Source: Christensenella sp. UBA5399
Lineage (GTDB): Bacteria > Bacillota > Clostridia > Christensenellales > Christensenellaceae
Direction of reading: 5' to 3'
Length of the DNA stretch: 9,044 nt
NCBI GenBank assembly: GCA_002407725.1
Contig: DHOD01000111.1
Location: 3,964 to 13,007, forward strand
Below the pieces are notes generated by a model that was not told the origin of the DNA, made no database searches, and saw nothing but the letters and a program-made list of their open reading frames with translations. The first letter of the stretch is position 1; each line of letters begins with the position of its first letter. This document shows, piece by piece, positions 1-5,376 of this stretch. Position numbers and translations under genes: made by a program.

Positions 1-18
1 TGAAAACAGATGTTTTCA
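1..18. repeat. Perfect hairpin/palindrome at the left edge, AGAT loop
   Basis: Arms TGAAAAC (1-7) and GTTTTCA (12-18) are perfectly complementary around the loop AGAT (8-11). The element may extend past the left edge. It is followed at 26-40 by ATAGTATTAGTATTA, which reads on the minus strand as AATACTAAT plus ACTAT. The same AGAT loop on a 6-bp stem recurs at 3587-3602, and the AATACTAT motif precedes two hairpin groups there. I therefore read this as the end of a related structured repeat in the opposite orientation. An SOS-box reading (GAAC-N4-GTTC) is less good because both half-sites have A where G is expected. Confidence 0.5.
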
Positions 19-101
19 TTTGGAAATAGTATTAGTATTATTTTGTAAACATTGCAGCGGTTCAACTTCCTATCGGTTGAATCAGACGAGTGAGAAACCG
101 C

Positions 102-113
102 TTGCATATGCAA
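102..113. promoter_or_regulatory. 12-bp perfect palindrome upstream of the HD gene promoter
   Basis: TTGCATATGCAA is a perfect 12-base palindrome ending 17 bases before the predicted -35 element at 131. Its position and symmetry suit a binding site for a dimeric regulator. No matching regulator gene is in the window. A second complementary pair nearby (AGCGGTT 56-62 with AACCGCT 96-102) shows the segment is rich in symmetry. The function is inferred from position only. Confidence 0.35.
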
Positions 114-130
114 TTTATACCAAAAGTTTG

Positions 131-159
131 TTACCAATCTTTTGACAAATTGCTATAAT
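131..159 (+). promoter_or_regulatory. Extended -10 promoter for the HD-GYP gene
   Basis: The -10 TATAAT (154-159) is preceded by TGC, giving an extended -10. A 4/6 -35 match TTACCA (131-136) lies 17 bases upstream. A perfect TTGACA at 142-147 is only 6 bases from the -10, so it cannot be its partner. Transcription would start near 166, which makes the leader very short. Confidence 0.45.
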
Positions 160-178
160 AAATAAAGGGAATGGGTTT

Positions 179-1237
179 ATGAAAATCAGGATGGACCAAC
201 TGATCAGCAGCATTGGTACGGCGCTGGACGCTGTGGAAGGCGAACTGCTGGGGGCAACGACAAACCACGGCAGGCGCATTGCCATATTGAGCGCTGCGAT
301 GGCGCGGCATTGCGGGTATGACGAAGACAGTGTTTCGTCGATTGCTTCCTGCGCGCTGCTGCATGACAATGCGCTTTCAGAATATATACTCTCGGAAAAA
401 CCGGGGAAGGACCAGGCAATCAATCTGGTGACGCACTGCATGTTTGGGCAGCGGAATGTACAGGTGTTGCCCTTCAGGACAGGGATTGACGGATATGTGA
501 AGTACCACCATGAGCGTGCCGACGGCAGGGGCCCTTTTGGAAAGAAAGAAGGCGAGTTCCCGGAGGAGGTGGCGATCATTGCCATAGCGGACGCGGTCGA
601 TGCGCGGGACAGGCTGCAGTTCTACCCGGCAGCGGAGCTGGATGCGTTGCGGGAGAGGATCGGGCGGCATACGGGCAGCAGGTATACGCGGCAGGCAGCG
701 GCGGCGATGCTGGCCGTGCTGGACGAGGCAATGCTGCAGTCGTTGCGGGATGATATTGTTTTTGATACGTTTGCGGCGCATATGCCCGTCTGGGAGGTCG
801 ACCTCACGGACAGGGCCATCATGGGAATCACGGGGATTACGGCAAAGATCATTGACTATAAATCGGAATTCACACGAAATCACAGTGTGCAGATCAGCAA
901 TATATCCTGGTTGATGGCGGAACGTTATGGATTCAGCGAAGAAGATTGCGCAAAAATGTACCTTGCCGCGGCATTACATGATTTAGGAAAGCTCAAGGTG
1001 CCTGTGGAAATACTGGAGAAGCTCGGCAAACTGACGGCTGAGGAATTTGCGATTATAAAAAAACACCCGCGCTGGACCTATGAGATGCTGGAGAATATCG
1101 ACGGGTTTGAGAAAATCAACCACATCGCGTCCAACCATCATGAAAAGCTGGATGGGTCGGGATATGCGCGCGGCCTTGGCGCGGCGGAGCTGGACCTGCC
1201 CATGCGGATGATGACCTGTGCATCTATCAGGCGGTGA
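179..1237 (+). CDS. Tandem HD / HD-GYP domain protein, C-terminus frameshifted
   Basis: 352 residues with two metal-dependent phosphohydrolase (HD) domains and no recognisable sensor domain. The N-terminal HD (about 25-145) keeps H30, H62-D63 and a degenerate GYP-like stretch HHERADGRGP (110-119). The second, better conserved domain (about 230-345) has H235, H267-D268, K271, H296 and HHEKLDGSGYA (320-330). These match the HD-GYP signature of c-di-GMP phosphodiesterases (HHExxDGxGYP), so cytoplasmic cyclic-dinucleotide hydrolysis is the likely role; the substrate is inferred. The start has AAGGGA at 165-170, 8 bases upstream. The frame stops at 1235, in the middle of the conserved xADIYxA helix, and the rest of the domain continues in another frame to 1404. 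Inserting four bases after 1221 would restore TCADIYQAV and give about 409 residues. This is either a real inactivating or truncating mutation or an assembly error. Confidence 0.85.
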   Translation: MKIRMDQLISSIGTALDAVEGELLGATTNHGRRIAILSAAMARHCGYDEDSVSSIASCALLHDNALSEYILSEKPGKDQAINLVTHCMFGQRNVQVLPFRTGIDGYVKYHHERADGRGPFGKKEGEFPEEVAIIAIADAVDARDRLQFYPAAELDALRERIGRHTGSRYTRQAAAAMLAVLDEAMLQSLRDDIVFDTFAAHMPVWEVDLTDRAIMGITGITAKIIDYKSEFTRNHSVQISNISWLMAERYGFSEEDCAKMYLAAALHDLGKLKVPVEILEKLGKLTAEEFAIIKKHPRWTYEMLENIDGFEKINHIASNHHEKLDGSGYARGLGAAELDLPMRMMTCASIRR

Positions 1238-1404
1238 GCGAAACGCGCCCGTACCACCCCGCAAGGAGCCATGGCGAGACAATGGAGATACTGAACGAAA
1301 TGGTGGCCGAGGGAAAACTGGACGGGAAGATTGTCGCGGATATGGACGATGCGCTGAAGGGGTATTCTCAGAATGTACCAAGCCCCCCAGGGGCAGTGGT
1401 TTGA
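1207..1404 (+). pseudogene. Out-of-frame C-terminal tail of the HD-GYP protein
   Basis: Read in the frame whose codons include 1222-1224, this segment encodes IYQAVSETRPYHPARSHGET, then a helix MEILNEMVAEGKLDGKIVAD and a stop at 1402-1404. That is the expected end of an HD-GYP domain (the usual D-x-Y-D-A-L-T-x-x-R-P-Y-R-x-A-x-S pattern). It has no start codon or ribosome binding site of its own. The -1-type shift relative to the upstream frame is best explained by loss of four bases encoding part of Ala-Asp near 1221/1222. I therefore treat it as the detached end of the gene starting at 179. Confidence 0.72.
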
Positions 1405-1491
1405 AAAAAAGCCGTCAGGACTGTTTTTTGAAGTTGATGAAGTATAAGGGAATGGGTCGTTTGTGCATAGCAAAAAGGAGGTAAGTGTTGT

Positions 1492-2007
1492 ATGAAAACA
1501 GAACATTATATGTCGGAATTTCAACCGGGTATAAGCGTGATCCTGATGATCGCGGTCACAGTGGTGCTGGCCTGTGTGCCGGGCCTGCTGTTTTTTGCAT
1601 GGGGGTTCCCCGTGCTGATTTTCTTTCTGGAGCAAAAAAGCGGATTTGTGAAGCAAAAGGCAAAGCACCTGGCCGCGGCGTACATGTCGTATGCCATCAT
1701 CCAGCTGGTGCTTGCCGCCATTACACTGATCATTTACATTGTGTCGGGTATCATTGCGGGTTTTGTATTCTTTGGGCGGCTGGAAAACCTGTGGGGTACG
1801 GCCGTGGGGGAGATTGTGATGAGCATACTGGGCGCGCTAGTGATTGCGGCTTATGCGATATTCTCCATTATTATGGCGGTCAAGACATATAAGAATGAAG
1901 ATTTCAAAATCCCGATCGTATTTGGTTTTGCGCCCAGGGCGGTAGATTCGCTGATTGCGAAGATTGAAGAAGCGTTGGAAAAGGGCAGGGCGCAGAAGAA
2001 GGAATGA
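1492..2007 (+). CDS. Tic20/DUF4870-like multi-pass membrane protein
   Basis: 171 residues, mostly hydrophobic. Likely membrane segments are at about 14-46 (possibly two), 62-95 and 104-130, followed by a basic, helical cytoplasmic tail (KIEEALEKGRAQKK at 157-170). FPVLIFFLEQKSGFVKQKAKH (39-59) resembles the DUF4870/Tic20 signature, in which a membrane segment is followed by a short loop with F-V-x-x-x-A-K. The usual histidine of that loop is Lys here, so the family call is moderate. The start is fixed by AAGGAGG at 1475-1481, ten bases upstream of ATG. It follows the frameshifted HD gene by 87 bases with no convincing terminator between, so it may be read from the same promoter. Its molecular function is unknown. 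Confidence 0.75.
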   Translation: MKTEHYMSEFQPGISVILMIAVTVVLACVPGLLFFAWGFPVLIFFLEQKSGFVKQKAKHLAAAYMSYAIIQLVLAAITLIIYIVSGIIAGFVFFGRLENLWGTAVGEIVMSILGALVIAAYAIFSIIMAVKTYKNEDFKIPIVFGFAPRAVDSLIAKIEEALEKGRAQKKE

Positions 2008-2120
2008 ACGAGAAATGATAAATAATTATCGCGGTTTTCTGCAGATAAAAAAGCCAATGGTTAGTATTGCTCACAGGTATTCCTGATGGGTCAAGGAGCC
2101 TACGGCGTAATTGATTAGTT

Positions 2121-2155
2121 TCGGCTTCGCCGACTTAAGGGGCAAGCCCCTTAAG
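2121..2155. repeat. Two abutting perfect hairpins (GC-rich 5 bp, then 10 bp)
   Basis: Hairpin a: TCGGC (2121-2125), loop TTC, GCCGA (2129-2133). Hairpin b starts on the next base: CTTAAGGGGC (2134-2143), loop AA, GCCCCTTAAG (2146-2155). Both are perfectly paired. No U-tract follows on either strand, so these are not ordinary intrinsic terminators. A short GC-rich hairpin directly against a longer one is the same layout seen twice at 3587-3632 and 3682-3728. Confidence 0.7.
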
Positions 2156-2184
2156 GAACCCCTATTTGTCCAAGCGGTTGCGTA

Positions 2185-2272
2185 ATTGCATTCTTCCCCA
2201 AAAGAAATACCCGCAAGATCTTTATGCAGAGCCGCATAAAAAGCTTACGGGTTGATCTTTCTTGAATGCAAT
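2185..2272. terminator. Nested dyad acting as probable bidirectional terminator
   Basis: The outer arms are ATTGCATTC (2185-2193) and GAATGCAAT (2264-2272). The middle arms are ACCCGCAAG (2209-2217) and CTTACGGGT (2244-2252), with one mismatch. The inner arms are TTTATGC (2221-2227) and GCATAAA (2234-2240) around AGAGCC. On the minus strand the middle stem is followed by ATTTCTTTT, and on the plus strand by TGATCTTTCTT. It could therefore end both the YjbQ transcript and the DUF4870-like transcript. Confidence 0.6.
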
Positions 2273-2279
2273 GTTTCTT

Positions 2280-2777
2280 TTACTCCCCGATCACCTGCAC
2301 CTGCGCCTGGCGGGTGCGTGGACGGGTCTGGTCGAGGTCTACAAAATAGATGTGGCCGAATTCGCCCATGTCCAGCTCGCCGTCCATCAGCACGATGGTC
2401 TCGCTCCTGCCAAGGAAAACAGACCGCAGGTGCCCGTCGGTATTGAGCGTCTCGGGTTTTGTCTCGCCCGCTTCAATTGAAAACTCGGTGAGCTTGGGGC
2501 CGGGATGCATGTACTGGCCTTCCTTGCGGCAGGTGGGGATGATGTTCTCAAACACATCGCACAAGTCCTGTTGGAGGTATTCCAGCCCCGTATAGGTCAT
2601 GTCAAAGGAAGCTTCCTGCATCATGATGGAGCATGTCGTGTGATGAGAATACACCACGCAAATGCCTTCCTTGATGCCGGAGCGTTTGACGATATCCTTG
2701 ACCTGGTCTGTGATGGTCGTGAATGTGGGGCGCATGCCCGCCGATTTGGTTTCGATCGATTCCCTGAATACTTTCAT
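2280..2777 (-). CDS. yjbQ: YjbQ/UPF0047 family protein
   Basis: 165 residues. Family hallmarks are SHHTTCSIMMQE (44-55), the H-T-T motif of the family, and NTDGHLRSVFLGRSETIVLMDG (in 112-133) with the conserved G-H-L-R-S and hydrophobic L-x-G-x-S. The C-terminal strand GHIYFVDLDQTRPR matches the usual I-x-F-x-E-x-D-G-P-R-x-R. Family members are often called secondary thiamine-phosphate synthases because several have weak thiamine phosphate synthase activity; the true role is uncertain. The protein is longer than the usual ~135-140 residues, with extra sequence at about 80-112. The start is set by GGGAGG about ten bases upstream; an ATG a few bases before it runs straight into a stop. It lies 40 bases behind the isomerase homologue, with no promoter or terminator in the gap, so it is the second gene of that operon. 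Confidence 0.9.
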   Translation of the reverse strand: MKVFRESIETKSAGMRPTFTTITDQVKDIVKRSGIKEGICVVYSHHTTCSIMMQEASFDMTYTGLEYLQQDLCDVFENIIPTCRKEGQYMHPGPKLTEFSIEAGETKPETLNTDGHLRSVFLGRSETIVLMDGELDMGEFGHIYFVDLDQTRPRTRQAQVQVIGE

Positions 2778-2817
2778 CTCATTTATCCTCCCGGAAATTT
2801 ATATAGATAGCTGTTGG

Positions 2818-3525
2818 CTAAACTGAATGCTTGGAATTTTGCCTGTCGTCCCAGGCGCGCCTGACGCTGGCGACCATTTCGTCCACCATGGCGTGCGGGT
2901 CGGCTGCGTTGGCAATGCCCGACGCGGCGCCCACCGCTTCCGCGCCCGCATGTATAAACTGGTACACATCGTCGCCCGATGAGATGCTGGCGGCCTGCTC
3001 CACAAGGATGTCGTCGTAAATATCCTTGATGGCCCTGATGGAATCCATAACATACCCCATATCGCTGATCTGGCCCGAGCCGATCAGCCCGCTTGGCTCG
3101 GGGTTGATGATGTCGGGATGCAGCTGGGCGACGGCCTTGGTTTCGGCGATTGTATCGGCGCACGCAAATGTCAGCAGGTCGAGCTCGTTTGCGCGGTCGA
3201 TTGTCTCACGCATTGCAGAGAGCGTCATGGGCCGCTCGCAGTGGTTGAGTACGACGCCTGTGGCCCCCGCGGCTTTGACCGCCTCGGGCAGCACGTCGGC
3301 AAGCCCACGGCCGGGCCGAAGCGTATCCATATACGGGGCAAAAACAAAAAGGCCTGTTTGCTCCGCCACGCGTCGGATCTCGGTGTAGGGCGTGATCAGG
3401 ATGATGTCGATGTCGTGTTTTTTGGATGCGGCGTCCGCTGCTTTGGCAAGGTCCATCACCTGGTCGCCGTAGAAATAATTTTTAATGCCTATTTCGAAAA
3501 AAGGCACGCGCAACTTCGCTTTCAT
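2818..3525 (-). CDS. Triosephosphate isomerase-family protein (archaeal-type)
   Basis: 235 residues, the short archaeal-type TIM length (bacterial TIMs are ~250). Recognisable landmarks are GIKNYFYG (13-20) with the catalytic-position K15, VLNHCER (92-98) with catalytic His95, and NPEPSGLIGSG (141-151) with catalytic Glu143 and the loop-6 region. The phosphate-binding segments are ISSGDDV (181-187) and GAASGI (199-204). Normal TIMs have N-x-K near the start; here the Asn position is Gly13. The substrate may therefore not be dihydroxyacetone/glyceraldehyde phosphate. A related sugar-phosphate isomerase, such as the tetrulose-phosphate isomerases of TIM descent, is possible. It is the first gene of a two-gene unit with the YjbQ protein. 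The ribosome binding site GAGGA lies nine bases before ATG. Upstream lies a consensus promoter and a six-hairpin leader (3562-3728), which implies post-initiation regulation. Confidence 0.82.
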   Translation of the reverse strand: MKAKLRVPFFEIGIKNYFYGDQVMDLAKAADAASKKHDIDIILITPYTEIRRVAEQTGLFVFAPYMDTLRPGRGLADVLPEAVKAAGATGVVLNHCERPMTLSAMRETIDRANELDLLTFACADTIAETKAVAQLHPDIINPEPSGLIGSGQISDMGYVMDSIRAIKDIYDDILVEQAASISSGDDVYQFIHAGAEAVGAASGIANAADPHAMVDEMVASVRRAWDDRQNSKHSV

Positions 3526-3548
3526 AACATATTTTCCTCATTTGAGAT

Positions 3549-3560
3549 AATACTATTCAC
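3549..3560. repeat. Direct repeat copy 1, AATACTATTCAC
   Basis: AATACTATTCAC directly precedes hairpin H1. A second copy, AATACTATCAC (one T shorter), lies at 3646-3656 just before H4. Each copy introduces a set of three hairpins in the same order (AT-rich, short GC-rich, long), which suggests two homologous structural units. Confidence 0.6.
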
Positions 3561-3561
3561 C

Positions 3562-3728
3562 AATTAAAACACCTAGTGTTTTAATTCCGCGCAGATGCGC
3601 GGGGTTCATAATGCTTTTTGGCATTATGAACCGGTTAAGCCGTTCAATACTATCACTTCAAAAATGGCGTGGCATTTTTGTGCCGCATTTCTTGCGGCGA
3701 TAGAAAAACCCTTTTTAGGTTTTTCTAT
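3562..3728 (-). ncRNA. Six-hairpin structured 5' leader (candidate cis-regulatory RNA)
   Basis: Six perfect inverted repeats lie almost end to end. H1: AATTAAAACAC/GTGTTTTAATT (3562-3572/3576-3586), 11 bp, loop CTA. H2: CCGCGC/GCGCGG (3587-3602), loop AGAT. H3: GGTTCATAATGC/GCATTATGAACC (3603-3632), 12 bp. H4: CAAAAATG/CATTTTTG (3659-3680). H5: GCCGCA/TGCGGC (3682-3698). H6: ATAGAAAAACC/GGTTTTTCTAT (3700-3728), 11 bp. In all, 108 of 167 bases are paired. A consensus minus-strand promoter just upstream would place the array within a ~225-nt leader ahead of the isomerase start at 3525. No hairpin has a terminator U-tail in that direction. I do not recognise it as T-box or any other known riboswitch. 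The alternative is a palindromic mobile repeat that landed in the leader. Confidence 0.6.
3646..3656. repeat. Direct repeat copy 2, AATACTATCAC
   Basis: This matches copy 1 at 3549-3560 apart from one missing T. It stands in the only long unpaired spacer of the hairpin array (3633-3658) and precedes hairpins H4-H6. Confidence 0.6.
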
Positions 3729-3756
3729 TAGTGTTTAGTATAAGAATTACGGTTAG

Positions 3757-3785
3757 ATTATATAGAGTACGTTTTATGTTGTCAA
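3757..3785 (-). promoter_or_regulatory. Perfect consensus sigma-A promoter for the isomerase/YjbQ unit
   Basis: Read on the minus strand: TTGACA (3785-3780), a 17-base spacer, then TATAAT (3762-3757). Both hexamers and the spacing are consensus. Transcription should start near 3750, about 22 bases before the hairpin array and about 225 bases before the isomerase start codon. The promoter sits 38 bases beyond the stop codon of the DUF3842 gene, so the isomerase unit is transcribed independently of it. Confidence 0.85.
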
Positions 3786-3823
3786 AAATTGTTCAAATTG
3801 CGTTGGTTTTTGGCGCGGCGGGC

Positions 3824-4237
3824 TTATTGAATAAGCGCCAGCACGGCCTTTGTCATTTCGTCCAGCGCATGGGCCAGGGTGATGTTTGGCATACCCGCAA
3901 TCGTGACATGCTGGTTGGATACGGGGATCAGTATCCGTTCCGCCTCGCTTTGGGCAACTGCGAGCGCCATAGCGGGGGATATTTCGCCGTTCATTGCGTT
4001 GGGCAGTATAATGCCGATCGGCCCAATGATGATGTCCGCGCGGCCTGTGTTGTAGATGCAGGCGTTTTCGCCGGTGGCGGCAGCAATGCCCGGCCGCATC
4101 ATGTTGGATGTCGCTGCCGAGTTGGCGCCGACCACGGTGATCTCCGCAGGGATTTGGGCGGCGGTAAGACGCTCGACAATCTGCTTGCCGATGCCTGCGC
4201 CCATCCCGTCAATAACCAATATACGTTTCTGTTTCAT
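3824..4237 (-). CDS. DUF3842 family protein
   Basis: About 137 residues from the ATG at 4237. The N-terminus MKQKRILVIDGMGAGIGKQI has a Rossmann-like G-x-G-x-x-G turn. ATGENA and TGRADIIIGPIGIILPNAMNG, with EISPAMA after them, are the strongly conserved core of DUF3842. Members are small cytoplasmic proteins of unknown function that look like a nucleotide- or cofactor-binding half-domain. A start eight codons earlier (4261) is possible but has no ribosome binding site, whereas AGGCAGG precedes the chosen ATG. It follows the synthase gene by 62 bases on the same strand with no clear terminator, so co-transcription is likely. There is no strong terminator after it either; only a small hairpin overlaps the stop. 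Confidence 0.85.
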   Translation of the reverse strand: MKQKRILVIDGMGAGIGKQIVERLTAAQIPAEITVVGANSAATSNMMRPGIAAATGENACIYNTGRADIIIGPIGIILPNAMNGEISPAMALAVAQSEAERILIPVSNQHVTIAGMPNITLAHALDEMTKAVLALIQ

Positions 4238-4299
4238 AAAAACCTGCCTGTGTTGCCACATTGAATTTATCTATATATAACCTGCTTTTTTGGAGAAAA

Positions 4300-5331
4300 T
4301 CAATCTTCCAGCATATCCCAGTCGAGCGGTTCGCCAAATTGCAGGTCGCGCGAGGCCCGCATGCCGGTCACCCTGCCAAGGTGCTTGGGCGGCAGCCCAT
4401 CCGCAGGGCGCACAGACCGGACATCGCCATCGGCAATGACGCTGCCTTTCGCGATGTCCCTTGCAACAAACAAAGAACGCCGTAGCTTTTTAGAGGCTGC
4501 CTCTTTTGGCGTACATTCGTAATTGTCGCTTCCACGGGCAGCGTACGCGTCGTTTACACCTGTAACCATCTGCGCAAACTCGGCGGGCTCCATCGAGAAG
4601 GCGCTGTCCGCATTCTCAATCTCCCGCGAAAGGCAAAAGTGCTTTTCGATCACGCATGCCCCCAGCGCCACGGCGGCCACTGCCGCCGTGCTGCCCGGCG
4701 AGTGGTCGGACAGCCCGATGGGCACGCCAAAGCGCCACTGCATGTCCTCTATAGTGCGCAGGTTCATATCGTCAAACTGCGCCGGGTATTCGCTGGTGCA
4801 CTTCAGTAGGACGATTTTGTCGTTGCCCTGTGCCCTGCAGGCTTCAACCGCTTCACCAATCTCGTCTATGCTGCCCATGCCTGTGGAAATGATCACGGGC
4901 TTGCCCTTGCCCGCCACATAACGGATCAGCGGGATATCTACCAGCTCGAACGACGCGATTTTGTATGCGCCCACACCAATTTCTTCCAAAAAATCGACTG
5001 CCGTTACATCAAAAGGGGAGGAGAGGAAGTCGATGCCCAGCCGGTCACATTCGGCCTTGATTTCCGCCTGCCATTCCCAAGGCGTGTACGCCCGCTTATA
5101 TAAATCGTACAATGTTTCACCCGCCCAGGGGCCGTCCTGGATGGTGAAGCACGCGCGGTCGCTGTGCAGCGTGAGCGTATCGGCGGTGTATGTCTGGGTT
5201 TTCAGGCAGTCCGCCCCGGCCGATTTTGCCGCCCCGACGATTGCCAGTGCGTTGTCAAGGCTGCCCGCATGGTTGGCGGACATTTCCGCTATGGTATAAA
5301 CGCCCGCTTGAATTTTCTCCATCAATTTCAC
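4300..5331 (-). CDS. pseI: Pseudaminic acid synthase / NeuB-family synthase
   Basis: 343 residues from a GTG start. The family condenses phosphoenolpyruvate with a 6-deoxy or N-acetyl hexose to make a nonulosonic acid, used to decorate surface glycans or flagellin. Landmarks: AEMSANHAGS (15-24), KTQTYTAD (44-51), SSPFD (104-108), KIASFE (124-129), ISTGMGS (148-154), and the probable metal-binding His210 (LSDHSPG) and His231 (IEKHF). A C-terminal SAF/antifreeze-like domain runs from about 285 (SLFVARDIAKGSVI) to 343. TLYDLYKRAYTPWEW (73-87) and DFLSSPFDVTAVDFLEE favour the PseI subtype over NeuB. GGAGG lies 11 bases before the GTG; an ATG three codons later (5322) is the alternative. A longer frame back to 5406 overlaps the predicted promoter and is unlikely. 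No other nonulosonate pathway gene is in the window. Confidence 0.9.
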   Translation of the reverse strand: MKLMEKIQAGVYTIAEMSANHAGSLDNALAIVGAAKSAGADCLKTQTYTADTLTLHSDRACFTIQDGPWAGETLYDLYKRAYTPWEWQAEIKAECDRLGIDFLSSPFDVTAVDFLEEIGVGAYKIASFELVDIPLIRYVAGKGKPVIISTGMGSIDEIGEAVEACRAQGNDKIVLLKCTSEYPAQFDDMNLRTIEDMQWRFGVPIGLSDHSPGSTAAVAAVALGACVIEKHFCLSREIENADSAFSMEPAEFAQMVTGVNDAYAARGSDNYECTPKEAASKKLRRSLFVARDIAKGSVIADGDVRSVRPADGLPPKHLGRVTGMRASRDLQFGEPLDWDMLED

Positions 5332-5376
5332 AGTCTGGCAAACCTCCGTACGATGTCTGTTATTTTTCTTACCGCT

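Larger units (their letters stand above)
2008..2279. other. Palindrome-rich junction between convergent genes
   Basis: No coding region is supported here. The segment contains small hairpins (GATAA/TTATC around 2017-2032; CAGG/CCTG at 2074-2085), an abutting hairpin pair at 2121-2155, and a nested dyad at 2185-2272 that serves as a terminator. TTAGTATT at 2061-2068 is close to the complement of the AATACTAT motif found at 3549 and 3646. Confidence 0.55.

Noticed and set aside
142..147. Perfect TTGACA as -35 of the first promoter
   Set aside because: It is only six bases from the TATAAT, too close to pair; no -10 lies 16-18 bases downstream.
1382..1394. GCCCC/GGGGC hairpin followed by an A-run near the end of the HD-GYP tail
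   Set aside because: It lies within the coding tail and is followed by A rather than T, so it is not a plus-strand terminator.
1446..1457. 12-mer AAGGGAATGGGT repeated from 165-176
   Set aside because: A shared 12-mer is expected about twice by chance in a 9-kb window, and there is no further similarity around the copies.
1218..1484. 88-codon plus-strand frame over the HD-GYP tail
   Set aside because: It is in a third frame, lacks similarity to anything recognisable, and overlaps the clear domain tail in another frame.
3118..3567. Plus-strand open frame antisense to the isomerase gene and running into the hairpin array
   Set aside because: No recognisable protein features, no ribosome binding site, and it opposes a well-supported gene.
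3549..3740. CRISPR array or tandem repeat reading of the hairpin region
   Set aside because: There are only two short direct repeats 97 bases apart, with palindromes rather than unique spacers between them, and no cas gene.
3731..4264. Plus-strand open frame antisense to the DUF3842 gene
   Set aside because: The conserved DUF3842 protein is on the other strand; this frame has no motif of its own.
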